A stretch of DNA of 64,000 bases from Larkinella arboricola (GTDB taxonomy: Bacteria > Bacteroidota > Bacteroidia > Cytophagales > Spirosomataceae), in contig NZ_QLMC01000001.1 in the NCBI RefSeq assembly GCF_003259745.1, forward strand, positions 992,001 to 1,056,000. The letters are read 5' to 3'. Position 1 is the stretch's first letter. Every line of letters starts with the position of its first letter. The position numbers and the translations under genes were made by a program. Positions 7,084 through 17,400 of this stretch are shown here, one piece after another. Under the pieces are notes generated by a model. The model was given only the letters and a program-made list of their open reading frames with translations. It was not told the DNA's origin and searched no databases.

Positions 7084-9189
7084 TTACTTCAGGCTTTTCA
7101 CGCCCATGTTCCAGAGCATAAAGGCGTAAATGTCGGCCATCGTTTCGATGTTCTTCTTCGTATTGCTGGCGCCGTGGCCCGAGTTGGTTTCAATCCGGAT
7201 CAGCACCGGATTTGGCCCTTTGTACTTCTCCTGCAAGGTCGCGGCATATTTGAACGAGTGGGCCGGAACCACGCGGTCATCGTGGTCGGCGGTCGTAATC
7301 ATCGTGGCCGGATAGTTGATGCCTTGCCGGATATTATGAATGGGCGAGTATTGATAAATCGCCTTGAACTCTTCGGGATTATCGCTGCTACCGTAGTCGC
7401 TCACCCAGCCCCAGCCGACGGTGAATTTATGAAACCGCAGCATGTCCATCACGCCCACCTGTGGAATGGCCACCTGAAACAAATCCGGTCGCTGATTAAT
7501 GACGGCACCCACCAGCAAACCGCCGTTGGAACCACCGCGCAACGCCAGCTTCTGGGGTGAGGTATACTTTTGGGCAATCAGGTATTCGGCAGCCGCAATG
7601 CAGTCGTCAAACACGTTCTGCTTTTTCAGCTTCATGCCCTGCTCGTGCCAGGTTTCGCCGTATTCACTGCCTCCGCGCAGGTTCATCGATGCGTAAATGC
7701 CGCCCTGTTCCAGAAACGGAATCAGTAACGCGCTGAAGCCGGGTGTCAGGCTGATATTAAAACCGCCGTAGCCGTACAACATCGTCGGATTGCTGCCGTC
7801 GAGTTTTAGCCCTTTGCGGTAGGTCAGAAACATCGGTACGCGGGTGCCGTCCTTGCTGTTGAAAAACACCTGTTTGGTTTCGTAATCGTCGGGCCGGAAC
7901 GTCACCTCCGGGGCGCGGAACAGCGTGGTTTTCTGCGTAGCAATGTCGTAGCGGTAGATCGTCGCCGGAAACGTAAACGAGGTAAACGTATAAAAAACGA
8001 ATTTGTCGTCGCGCTCACCGCCAAAACCGCTCACCGTACCCAAGCCCGGCAGTTTCACCTCATTCTCCAGCCTGCCGTTGAGGTCATAGACGTAAATGCG
8101 CGAGGTCACGTCCTTCAGGTAATTGACAAACAGCTTTCCCCCGGCGGTATGCGCTTCGTCCAGTTTCTCCGGTTTTTCGGGAATCAAATCGCTGATGGCG
8201 CCGGTTTTCGGCAGCACTTTCGACACCTTGTAATTCGGAGCCCCGTTATTGTGATAGACCAGCAACGCATCGCCCACGTTGTCGATCACCGAATAATTAT
8301 ACTTGAAGCCCTCAAAAAGTCGTTTGAATTCCTTGTCGCCGGATTGGGCGTCTTTGTACCAGATTTCGGAGCCGTCGGTCCCTTCCGAAATGTTCAGAAT
8401 CAGAAACCGTTCGTCTTCGGTGGTCTGAGGGAAGAAATACCGCAGCGGGTGCGCCTTGTCTTCGTAAATCAGCTGATCCTGCGTTTGCGGAGTGCCCTTC
8501 CGGTGAAAATACACCTTCATGAACTCGTTTTTCGACGACAGTTCCTGCCCCGCGGCCGGTTTGTCGTAACGGCTGTAATAAAAACCGTCGCCCTGCCAGG
8601 CGGCTCCCGTAAATTTCACCCATTCGAGTTTGTCGGGCAGTGTCTGGAGCGTCTGCATGTCCATCACAAAAATCTCCTGCCAGTCGGAACCGGCTTTGGA
8701 GAGCGCATAAGCCGCATACCGGCCATCTTTCGACAGCGAAAAGCTGGTCAGGCGCGTGGTGCCGTCGGCTGCGAGTTTATTGGGGTCAATCACCACGTCG
8801 GGTTTACCGTCGAGGCCCTTCTGCCGGTACAGCACCGACTGATTTTGCAGACCGTCGTTTTTGTAAAAGTAAAACCATTCGCCTTTGCGGCCCGGCGCCG
8901 AATAGCGGGGGTAATTGATGATCTGTTCGAGCCGGTTTTCGAGTTGTTTGCGGTACGGAATCTGCTCCAGATAACCGAACGTGACGGCGTTCTGGGCTTT
9001 TACCCACGCTTCGGTTTCGGCCGAGCGGTCGTCTTCCAGCCAGCGGTATGGATCGGCGACTTTGGTGCCGTGGTAATCGTCAATCTGGTCGGTTCTACGC
9101 GTTTGTGGATACGTAATCGGGTTTGATTGGGCCAGCGCCCCGGAAATTTCAAGCATAAGGATGAAGCCAGTCAATAACGGTTTTAGCAT
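7084..9189 (-). CDS. Prolyl oligopeptidase (S9A serine peptidase), exported
   Basis: Cleaves short peptides after proline. The 701-aa length fits the S9A family plus a signal peptide (LLTGFILMLEISGALAQ). The N-terminal part has TYPQTRRTDQIDDYHGTKVADPYRWLEDD, typical of the family, then a seven-bladed propeller. The C-terminal alpha/beta hydrolase domain contains Ser554 in GGSNGGLL, the Asp region TADHDDRVVP (635-642) and His672 in NSGHGAS. Export to the periplasm is inferred from the signal peptide. The gene is separate from the SusC/SusD operon, whose terminator lies in its leader. Confidence 0.95.
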   Translation of the reverse strand: MLKPLLTGFILMLEISGALAQSNPITYPQTRRTDQIDDYHGTKVADPYRWLEDDRSAETEAWVKAQNAVTFGYLEQIPYRKQLENRLEQIINYPRYSAPGRKGEWFYFYKNDGLQNQSVLYRQKGLDGKPDVVIDPNKLAADGTTRLTSFSLSKDGRYAAYALSKAGSDWQEIFVMDMQTLQTLPDKLEWVKFTGAAWQGDGFYYSRYDKPAAGQELSSKNEFMKVYFHRKGTPQTQDQLIYEDKAHPLRYFFPQTTEDERFLILNISEGTDGSEIWYKDAQSGDKEFKRLFEGFKYNYSVIDNVGDALLVYHNNGAPNYKVSKVLPKTGAISDLIPEKPEKLDEAHTAGGKLFVNYLKDVTSRIYVYDLNGRLENEVKLPGLGTVSGFGGERDDKFVFYTFTSFTFPATIYRYDIATQKTTLFRAPEVTFRPDDYETKQVFFNSKDGTRVPMFLTYRKGLKLDGSNPTMLYGYGGFNISLTPGFSALLIPFLEQGGIYASMNLRGGSEYGETWHEQGMKLKKQNVFDDCIAAAEYLIAQKYTSPQKLALRGGSNGGLLVGAVINQRPDLFQVAIPQVGVMDMLRFHKFTVGWGWVSDYGSSDNPEEFKAIYQYSPIHNIRQGINYPATMITTADHDDRVVPAHSFKYAATLQEKYKGPNPVLIRIETNSGHGASNTKKNIETMADIYAFMLWNMGVKSLK

Positions 9190-9205
9190 AATCGGTCGTA
9201 CGAAG

Positions 9206-9258
9206 CAAGCAGGTTCATTGTTCGTACTAGCTTAATATACAAAAAAGAAACCTGCTTG
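9206..9258 (-). repeat. Ten-bp inverted repeat in the leader of the prolyl oligopeptidase gene
   Basis: CAAGCAGGTT (9206-9215) and AACCTGCTTG (9249-9258) are exact complements, 33 bp apart, just upstream of the ATG. It could fold in the mRNA leader or be a split operator; no function is assigned. Confidence 0.4.
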
Positions 9259-9282
9259 AAAATCAGTTCCGGCGGATTGCAT

Positions 9283-9318
9283 AAAAATGGCCCGTTGTTA
9301 ACATCTTAACAACGGGCC
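9283..9318 (-). terminator. Terminator of the first SusC/SusD operon
   Basis: Thirteen-bp perfect stem (GGCCCGTTGTTAA / TTAACAACGGGCC) with a 4-nt loop. Read on the minus strand it is followed by ATTTTTAT, and it starts 25 bp after the SusD-like stop. Confidence 0.8.
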
Positions 9319-9342
9319 GGGCAATAAAAGGACAGCTTAAGA

Positions 9343-10788
9343 CTAGAAAATATCCCACCAGTTTTTAATAGCCTGGGTATCGCCACCGATGCTCTGGGTA
9401 GCCTGCTGGCTGTTCACGGCATTGTTGGTTCGGGTAGCGCTCGGGTATTTTAGCCGTTTGGGAACGTCAGTGACATCCGGATCGAGGCTGCCCGACGCCG
9501 GATTAATAAACAGGATGCTTCCGTCCGGTTTCTTCGGGTCCAGCCGCAGGCGCTCCATCCAGGCCTGTATTCCCTGCATATACAGCGCAAGCCACTTCTG
9601 GGTGCCAATCACGTTTTTCCAGTTTCCGGCCTTGTAGGGTACACTTTCCAGGTAGGTGGCCACCACTTTTGCATCCGTAACGCCCCACTGCGCCAGCGAA
9701 GCCTTGACCGCTTCCTGGTATAACGCTTCGGCGCTTTCGGGACCTACGTTCATGCCGCGGGCGGCTGCTTCGGCTTTGGCAAAAGCGATTTCCGCGTAGG
9801 TAATCATGTAGCCTTTCGCCGAACCGCTGTAGGCTACCACACCCGGTTTGGACAGGCCGATCATGGTCGGGGCGTTGGCTTCCGTACCGTATACTTTGCC
9901 AATGTACTGCCCCTGCGTTTCGTCCGGGCGGGCATAAATGGGCAAGCGGGGGTCATTGACGGTTTTCAGGTAATCCACCAGGGTCGAGGTGACAGCAAAC
10001 TCCACCAGGGGCCGCTCCACATCATTGTACGGAAACCGGTTGGTTGTTGTGGTCAGGTTATACGGGAAAAACGCATCCTGACTAACGCTGGTCAGGGTGT
10101 TTTTGACGGCTTCTTCAATCACGGTTTTGGCTTCGGCGGGCTGGGCGTCGGCCATGCGCAGGGCAATCCGGATTCGCAGGGCGTTGGCAATCCGGACCCA
10201 TTGTTTGGGGTCGCCGTTGGCAATAATGTCGCCCCGGATGGCCCCTGAAGCCGTATTTTGCAGAACATCCACCTGTTTTTTCAGCGAAGCCAAAAGGCCC
10301 GCATACACATCTTTCCCCTTGTCAAAAGCCGGTTGGGGGATGTCGTCACCTTTCAGCGCCTGCGAATACGGAATGTCGATATACACATCGGTCAGGACGT
10401 GAAACAGCCAGGCTTTCAGCACTTCGGCCACGGCTAGCGTGTGCGGGTTGCTTTCCTGCGGATGCTGGTCGTAGTAATTCTGAATTTCCTGCAAATCCAT
10501 CAGCGGACCCGCATACAGGCCCGACCAGAGTCCTTCGTTGGTAAACAGAAACCGCCCGTCGGAGGTCTTGTCGGTGCCCATCCAGTACTGGGAAAGCTCC
10601 ATCCCGATCCGGCCATTGAAATACGAATCGTACATCAGGTCGGAGGCCCGTTTTTCGGCGCTGGCCAGCAGAAACTCCGGCTGGGTTTCGCTCGAACGGG
10701 CCGGGTCGGTATTCATTTCTTCAAAATTGTTGCAGCCCGTCAATGTCAGGAACAGAGCCGCTAACCATAGTTTATTTTTAAACTTCAT
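9343..10788 (-). CDS. SusD/RagB-like surface lipoprotein (SusD-like_2 family)
   Basis: Outer membrane lipoprotein that caps a SusC transporter and binds its substrate. The 481-aa protein starts with a lipoprotein signal peptide ending in the lipobox LTGCNN (Cys19). Family features include NFEEMNTDPARSS near the N-terminus, the helical repeat region VLKAWLFHVLTDVYIDIPYSQALKG, and the C-terminal QKWLALYMQGIQAWMERLR. It follows the SusC gene by 37 bp on the same strand. The substrate cannot be told from the sequence; the nearby peptidase is a possible hint of peptide use. Confidence 0.93.
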   Translation of the reverse strand: MKFKNKLWLAALFLTLTGCNNFEEMNTDPARSSETQPEFLLASAEKRASDLMYDSYFNGRIGMELSQYWMGTDKTSDGRFLFTNEGLWSGLYAGPLMDLQEIQNYYDQHPQESNPHTLAVAEVLKAWLFHVLTDVYIDIPYSQALKGDDIPQPAFDKGKDVYAGLLASLKKQVDVLQNTASGAIRGDIIANGDPKQWVRIANALRIRIALRMADAQPAEAKTVIEEAVKNTLTSVSQDAFFPYNLTTTTNRFPYNDVERPLVEFAVTSTLVDYLKTVNDPRLPIYARPDETQGQYIGKVYGTEANAPTMIGLSKPGVVAYSGSAKGYMITYAEIAFAKAEAAARGMNVGPESAEALYQEAVKASLAQWGVTDAKVVATYLESVPYKAGNWKNVIGTQKWLALYMQGIQAWMERLRLDPKKPDGSILFINPASGSLDPDVTDVPKRLKYPSATRTNNAVNSQQATQSIGGDTQAIKNWWDIF

Positions 10789-10825
10789 GTCCGTATTTTT
10801 TGATCGACAGGGTGCGAAACGACCC

Positions 10826-13800
10826 TTAGAAAGTCAGGTTTAAATTGACACCGTAGCTGCGCACCGGGGGCAGCGCACCGCCCTCAAAGCCAAGCTGGTT
10901 GCCAATGGAGTTGGTGATGTTGGCGGGATCGACGTTGGGCGCGTTGCTTTTGATCAGCCAGAGGTTGCGGCCCGTCAGTGTCAGCCGCAGTGCCTGCATC
11001 CGGAGCTTTTTGGCAACATCATCCGGGAAGTTCCAGCCCAGCCGGACTTCGCGCAGGTAAATAAAGCTGCCGTCGTACAGGTTGGCCTTGCTGATGCGGT
11101 TTCCGCCGTCGGCGTTGAAGTGCGTCTGGGCCGTAATCACCACATCATTCGGGGTTCCGTCGGACTTCACACCCGGATTGATCAGGCCGTTTTCCCGAAT
11201 ACCGTTTTCGGCGGTTTCGGCCAGCATCCCGGATTTATTGCCGTACAGATTCGTGTAGGAAAAGAAATCTCCGCCTTTCTGGAAATCGACCAGCGCCGAA
11301 AGGTAGAGGTTTTTATAGCTGAACATGTTGTTAAAACCGCCGAAGAAATCCGGGTTGGCATCGCCGATGATGACCGGCGTAGGCGTAACGTTGTAGGTTC
11401 CGTTGGCGCCGACAGTCCGGTTGCCATTGGCGTCGTACACGTAGTCGGTGCCGATCATGGTACCCAGCGACATCCCTTTCTGCGCAATCATGGACACTTT
11501 ATTCGTCCGGCGTTCGGTGCCGACGATCAGTCGTTCGATGCCTTCGACCTTCTCGCCGTTTGTGTTCAGGTTGAGCACGGTATTCTGGTTTCTCGAAAAG
11601 TTCAGCGTGGTCCGCCAGCTAAACGTGCGGGTCATAACGGGCGTTGCTGAGAGCGTGAGTTCAATCCCCTTGTTCTGGACGGTTCCGCCATTGACAACCT
11701 TGGTTGTGAAACCGCTTTCGGCGGGTATCTGCACATTCCAGATCTGGTTGATGGTCCGGCGGTCGTAATAGGTGAAATTGAGGCCGAGCAGTTCATTGAA
11801 AAACTTGAAGTCGACACCGCCTTCTACTTCCGACGACAGCTCCGGTTTCAATTTGCCGTTAAACAGCTTGTCGGAGGTGCTTTGCAGGGGGAAAGAGCCA
11901 AACGGCGCTACGTAATCGTAATACCGGGAAACCGAATACGCATCGGCGTCATTCCCGACCTGGGCATACGACAGCCGGGCTTTGCCGAGCGTGAGCCACC
12001 TGGTTTTTGGCAGTACATCCGAGAAGATGAACGAGGTGGCAACGGACGGGTAGAAGTACGAATAGTTGCCGGTCTGGTACAGGGTCGAGGCCCAGTCGTT
12101 GCGGCCCGTGGCCGTCAGATACAGGATTTTGTTGTAACCCAGCGTGGCCGAGGCAAAAAGGGAGTTGGTTTGCCGGTTATTAAAAATATTGGAAATCGTT
12201 GCTGGGGTTACCGAATTTTGCAGGACATAGACCATTGGGTTCTGGAGGCCGCCATTCGTCGTACCTGCATCCGTGCTGGATTTGATATTCAGGATGTTAC
12301 CCCCGGCTACGGCTTCCAGGCTAAGTTTAGAATCGTTGAACGTCCGGTTCAGGTTCAACGTGGCCTGGTAGTTTGTTTCGTGGTTCACCATCGTCCGTTT
12401 GGCGTAGGAACCGACGAAAAAGCCTTTGGCACTTCTGACTTCATCGAGGTGATTGAGGTAGTCCGAAAACACGCGCACGTCGGCCGTCAGCCCATCCATA
12501 ATCTGATACGTCAAACCGGCGTTACCGAAATACCGCGTATTCTGGTCGGTATTGTAGTTTTCGTACTGATTCCAGTAGGGATTCTGCGTAAACGCCGGTT
12601 TCTGGATATTCCAGGCGGTACGGTTCCACGACTGTTCGGTGCCGTCGGCGTATTTGTAATTCTTCAGATACGCGTCGTCGATCTGGCGCTGGCCGTACAT
12701 GACGTAAAACAGCATCGGGTTGTTACCGAAGAAGCCGGTTCCGGGCCGTCCTTTGGATTTGTCGCTGATGTAATTGATCCCCCCGCTGAACGTAAATTTA
12801 TCCGTGAATTTGTAGACGGTATTCAGACTCATGAAAAACCGCTTCAGGTCGCTGCCGGGGTAAATAAAGTTCTGGTTGGTGTTGCCCAGCGAAAACCGGA
12901 TTGAGCCTTTGTCGCTGCTGCTGGCAACCGAGAGGTTATTGGAAAACGTGATGCCGGTATTGAAAAAATCCCGTGCATTGGTAGGGTGGGCGCTCCAAGG
13001 GGCGGCTTTTCCGAAGTTCGGGTTGTTGCGGTCCTGATCCCACGACCAGTAATGCCGGACCAGCGTTCCGTCGAGTTTCGGCCCCCACGATTCGTCGATG
13101 CCATACTGCGGGATCAGGTCGTATTTTCCTTTCCCGTCGTTGTCGTCGTAGGTACCGCCACCGGGTAGAAAACCGCTCGGATTTTCGTTGACATACAGCT
13201 TGGTGAAGGTCGGACTGCCACCCCCGCCGTAGGAATTCTGAAGTTTCGGCAAATACGAAACCTCGTCGATCTGCACGTTGAGATCGTAGTTCAGCGACAG
13301 GCTGCCCGCGCCTTTCCCCGACTTGGTGGTGATGTAAATAACGCCGTTTTGCCCGCGGCTGCCGTAGAGGGCCGTGGCCGCAGCACCTTTCAGGACAGAA
13401 ATATTTTCCACATCGTTGGGGTTGAGCAACTGCGCCGGGTTACCGTAGTCATAGCCGCCCCCGCCAGTACCCTGTCCGCCCGTCGTGGCGGTCGAATTCA
13501 TGTTCATGTTGGCCATCGGCACGCCGTCCACAATAAAGAGGGCGTTGTTGTTGCCGGAAATGGATTTCAAACCGCGGATGGTAACCCGCGATGAGCCGCC
13601 CATCGAGCCGCTGTTGCCGCCGATCTGCACCCCCGCCAGTTTGCCCTGGAGCGAATTGATGTAATTGACTTCCCGCGCTTCCTGAATGCCGGAGCCGTCG
13701 ATCTGCTGGACGGCGTAGCCCACATTACGCGTATTGCGCTGAACCCCCAACGCCGTCACAACCACTTCGTTGAGGCTTTTAACATCGGGGAGAAGCTTGA

Positions 13801-14089
13801 TTGTCACCTTTGAGATGGCCGGGGTGATTTCAACCTCCTTGGTCTGGAATCCAATGGAGGACACGGCCAGGGTTTGTTTTCCGGCCGGTACCGAAATCGA
13901 AAAGTTACCATCGCTGGAGGTTGTGGTGCCGGTTGTAGAACCTTTGATCAGGACGTTCGCGCCTGGAACGGCGGAATCGGTTTCATCGACTACTTTCCCG
14001 GTTACCTGCCGGGACTGTGCATGGAGTTGTAAAGCCCAGATTGATAGGCCAATAAGCAGCCATAAGCGGCTGCGTAAATTTTTCCTCAT
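10826..14089 (-). CDS. SusC/RagA-family TonB-linked outer membrane transporter
   Basis: TonB-dependent outer membrane transporter of 1087 aa that pairs with the SusD-like lipoprotein downstream. It has a signal peptide (about 1-24), a carboxypeptidase-regulatory-like domain (VTGKVVDETDSAVPGANVLI), the TonB-box region and the family motif SLNEVVVTALGV, a plug domain (RVTIRGLKSI, LFIVDGVPM, VSVLKGAAATALYGSRG-type signature) and a beta-barrel ending in NLNLTF. No sigma or anti-sigma gene is adjacent, so control differs from classic FecIR-linked systems. The large kinase encoded divergently at 14443 is a candidate regulator, from position only. Confidence 0.95.
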   Translation of the reverse strand: MRKNLRSRLWLLIGLSIWALQLHAQSRQVTGKVVDETDSAVPGANVLIKGSTTGTTTSSDGNFSISVPAGKQTLAVSSIGFQTKEVEITPAISKVTIKLLPDVKSLNEVVVTALGVQRNTRNVGYAVQQIDGSGIQEAREVNYINSLQGKLAGVQIGGNSGSMGGSSRVTIRGLKSISGNNNALFIVDGVPMANMNMNSTATTGGQGTGGGGYDYGNPAQLLNPNDVENISVLKGAAATALYGSRGQNGVIYITTKSGKGAGSLSLNYDLNVQIDEVSYLPKLQNSYGGGGSPTFTKLYVNENPSGFLPGGGTYDDNDGKGKYDLIPQYGIDESWGPKLDGTLVRHYWSWDQDRNNPNFGKAAPWSAHPTNARDFFNTGITFSNNLSVASSSDKGSIRFSLGNTNQNFIYPGSDLKRFFMSLNTVYKFTDKFTFSGGINYISDKSKGRPGTGFFGNNPMLFYVMYGQRQIDDAYLKNYKYADGTEQSWNRTAWNIQKPAFTQNPYWNQYENYNTDQNTRYFGNAGLTYQIMDGLTADVRVFSDYLNHLDEVRSAKGFFVGSYAKRTMVNHETNYQATLNLNRTFNDSKLSLEAVAGGNILNIKSSTDAGTTNGGLQNPMVYVLQNSVTPATISNIFNNRQTNSLFASATLGYNKILYLTATGRNDWASTLYQTGNYSYFYPSVATSFIFSDVLPKTRWLTLGKARLSYAQVGNDADAYSVSRYYDYVAPFGSFPLQSTSDKLFNGKLKPELSSEVEGGVDFKFFNELLGLNFTYYDRRTINQIWNVQIPAESGFTTKVVNGGTVQNKGIELTLSATPVMTRTFSWRTTLNFSRNQNTVLNLNTNGEKVEGIERLIVGTERRTNKVSMIAQKGMSLGTMIGTDYVYDANGNRTVGANGTYNVTPTPVIIGDANPDFFGGFNNMFSYKNLYLSALVDFQKGGDFFSYTNLYGNKSGMLAETAENGIRENGLINPGVKSDGTPNDVVITAQTHFNADGGNRISKANLYDGSFIYLREVRLGWNFPDDVAKKLRMQALRLTLTGRNLWLIKSNAPNVDPANITNSIGNQLGFEGGALPPVRSYGVNLNLTF

Positions 14090-14442
14090 GGGTTTAGGGT
14101 ATTAAAATTTTACGGTTGTGGTGGTAATAATACGGAATAATATAACATCAATTGATGATGTCATTATAATAAGTTAGTTAACCAACGGCTCAGGATATCG
14201 CGGTGGATAATTAGAGTACGGGTACAGCTTCACAACTCCGGCCGGTTTGAAAACAGCACGATTGATCGGATCAGCCCCAGAATCAAGAACCGTCAATGAC
14301 AGTCCATCCGGCCCTCAGACGGTTGATGAATCATTCTTTCCGGTCTGGTAAAGTCACGCTGGGAAAATTTGCCATAACAACGGAATTTGCAGATTATCAA
14401 GCAATCCGCTAATTTACCATGATGTTTCCGGCCCGGTAACAA
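14090..14442. other. Divergent intergenic region between susC-like and the sensor kinase
   Basis: A 353-bp control region. The AT-rich part at 14101-14180 lies next to the SusC start and contains a 12-bp palindrome. No exact TAnnTTTG element was found on either strand. Confidence 0.5.
14146..14157. promoter_or_regulatory. Palindrome CATCAATTGATG, possible operator
   Basis: Perfect 12-bp palindrome about 55 bp upstream of the SusC start, partly overlapping a second inverted repeat (ACATCA-ATTGA-TGATGT). A single occurrence, so weak support. Confidence 0.3.
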
Positions 14443-17400
14443 ATGAAACTAACCCCATTCTTCGCTCTGATCATCTGGTTGTTGGCCTTCGGGTCGCCAG
14501 ACGTTTCGGGAGCCCCCAAAGACCCATTGAATCAGTCTCTCCGGATTGATCACATCGGGGTCGATGAGGGCTTGACGCAGGGGTCGGTGTATCATATCCT
14601 GAACGACAGCCGGGGATTTCTCTGGCTTGGTACGCAGGACGGTCTGAACCGGTACGATGGCGCCCATTTTCGCCATTTCCGCCCTGACAGGATGGACCCG
14701 AAGGCTATTGTCGGAATCAATATTTCCGGTATTGTCGAGGATCGCAACGGCAACCTCTGGGTGGGTACCGAATACGGTCTGAATTATTATGACCGCGCAA
14801 CGGACCGCTTTACCTGCATTTATTCATACTCCAAGTCGAAAAAACTGTTAAAGAGTAAAACCATTCCATTTTACGCCAATGGACAGGAGGTGCTGTATTA
14901 CAGTGAAACGGAAGGGCTGGTTTCGCTGACCATCAAAACGCGGCAGAAGCTGGTGCTGGACCCCACCATTCGGCCCACGCACGAGTACGACCAGCTTAAT
15001 TCGACGGTTCGTACGCCGTTGGGCGATGTCTGGCTCCACGCACCCACGGGTTTGATTCGTTATAATCTTTACGAACGCCGGGCGCATTATTATTTCAGCA
15101 GTCACCCCACCAACGAAGCCGGTCCGTCGATGGGCGTTTTTTCATTTCACTGCGATTCGGCGGGTGTGGTGTGGCTCGGAACGGCAGCCGGACTGATTCG
15201 ATTTGAACCGCAAACGGGACGTTATCAGACGTTTGTGCCCGATAAGGGCCAGAATTTAACCTCAATTTATACCATTGCGGAAGACCACGATGGCCGGTTG
15301 TGGCTCGGGACGCAGCGCGGAGGAATCTGGCTTTTCGACAAGTCGGACAAACGGCTTAGTCAGGTTGGCGGTCTTGCCAGCAGTAATTGGCAGCTAACCG
15401 ACTACGAAATCTGTAAAATTTACATCGACCGGCAAGGCATTATCTGGGCGAATACCGACCCCGGCGGTCTGGCCCGGATTGTGCCGGGAAGCATGTTTTT
15501 TGGCGGTATGGCCGTTTCTCAGACCAAACCCCATGAGACCAAAGACCCCTCCACACTCAGCCATTTTGTGGTTCGGGGATTCCTGGAAACCTCATCGACC
15601 GAAATGTGGATTGCAACCGAGCGCAGCCTCGACGTGCTGGACCGAACCCAAAACCGCATTGTCCGACGTTATCTGACGCAGGCCAAATACAGCGATTTGC
15701 CGACGCGCACCCTCATCAAATGCCTGTACAAGGATCCGCTGGGCCGGATCTGGGTGGGTGCAAACGGCGGTGTGCTTACGTTCGATAAGGCCCGTTCCAC
15801 GTTTAGTAAAATTCCGTTGCCGGGTTCGGCCAACAGCAAAGTGGTCGAAAACTACGTTCGTCGGTTGCTGGCGCTGGATGACAACGCCATACTGGCGGCT
15901 ACGGAAGACGGTCTTTTTCTGCTCGATGTGCGTCAGCGGAAGTTCAGGCTGCTGCCAACGCTGGCCCATAAAAATATTTTTAGTCTGGCAAAGGACCGGG
16001 CCGGGCGTTATTGGGTCGGCACGTACTCGGATGGTTTTTACTGCTATGAGCGGGCACCCATTGGCAATGATTTGCGTCCGCAACGAATTGTTCGGGGTCT
16101 GGACGGTTACACCATTTTGTATTTTTACGAGGACCCCGTTCGTCCGATTATCTGGATGGCCACCGACAAAGGGCTTGCGGCTCTGAATACCCAGACGGGA
16201 CGGATCCGGATTTACGATCACCGGCAGGGCCTGGCCAATCCGTTTGTCTACGGTATTTTGCCCGACCACCAGAACCGGCTGTGGATCAGCAGTAACCGCG
16301 GCATCTCATTCTTTAACCCCACGACCGGCACGTTCAAGAACTTCGACCTCACCGACGGTTTGCAGGGGTATGAGTTCAACGGCAATGCATACTACCGAAC
16401 CCAGGATGGTGAGTTGTTTTTTGGGGGCGTCAACGGTTTCAACCGGTTTTATCCCGAGCAGTTCCGGACGAGTTCGTACATGCCGTCGGTGCATATTCAC
16501 AAAATGACGGTCAACGAAATGCCGTATCAGTCCGACGGCTACATTGGGGAAACTTCCCGGCTTGAACTGCCGTACAATCAAAATACCGTAGCCCTCGAAT
16601 TTACGGCCCTGGATTATTACAGCAACGGCCGTAACCAGTATCAGTATCAGTTGGTTGGCTACGATGATCAGTGGGTGAATTCCGGAAATGCTACGTATGT
16701 TCGGTACGCTAATCTGCCGCCGGGTACGTATGTGTTTCGGGTCAAGGCCGCCAACAAAGACGGACAATGGAGCCCCAAAATCAGGCGGCTGACGGTTATC
16801 ATCCGACCGCCTTTCTGGCAGCGGGCCTGGTTTCTGGGATTGCTTGCCGTGCTGGTGGTTGCTGCCGCTTTTTACTGGCTGCGTCGGCGCGAAAACCGGA
16901 TTCACCGGCAGCACCAGCGGAATACCCGGCTGGCCGTTGAGTTGCAGGAGCAGATCAAGAAAAATCTGGCCCGCGATCTGCACGATGAAATTGGCACTCA
17001 ACTGGCCACCCTCAAACTGTACGTCAGCCGCCTGACCGACCCCCCCGGCCAACCCGCGCGTTCTACCTCCTTGAGCGAACTGGCCCGCGAACTTATTAGC
17101 GATATCATCGGTAACATCCGTAACCTGCTGCGCGAACTCAGCCCCCGGACGCTCGAGCAATACGGGTATGCCGCAGCCGTGGAAGAACTCCTCTCGCGCA
17201 TTGACCGCACGACGCTGGAAACCCATTTCTGGGCCGATGAATTACCGTCGCGGCTTGAGGCTGAAACCGAACTAATGCTGTACCGAATCACGCAGGAATT
17301 GCTGAACAACACCCTGAAGCACGCCAACGCGCGGCAGGTCAGTATCCGGCTGGTGTTCGAACAGCCGCTGGTAAAGCTCTATTACAGTGATGACGGTCAG

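Noticed and set aside
11882-12904. A 340-codon open frame on the + strand
   Set aside because: Antisense to the SusC gene; composition without motifs is typical of a shadow frame.
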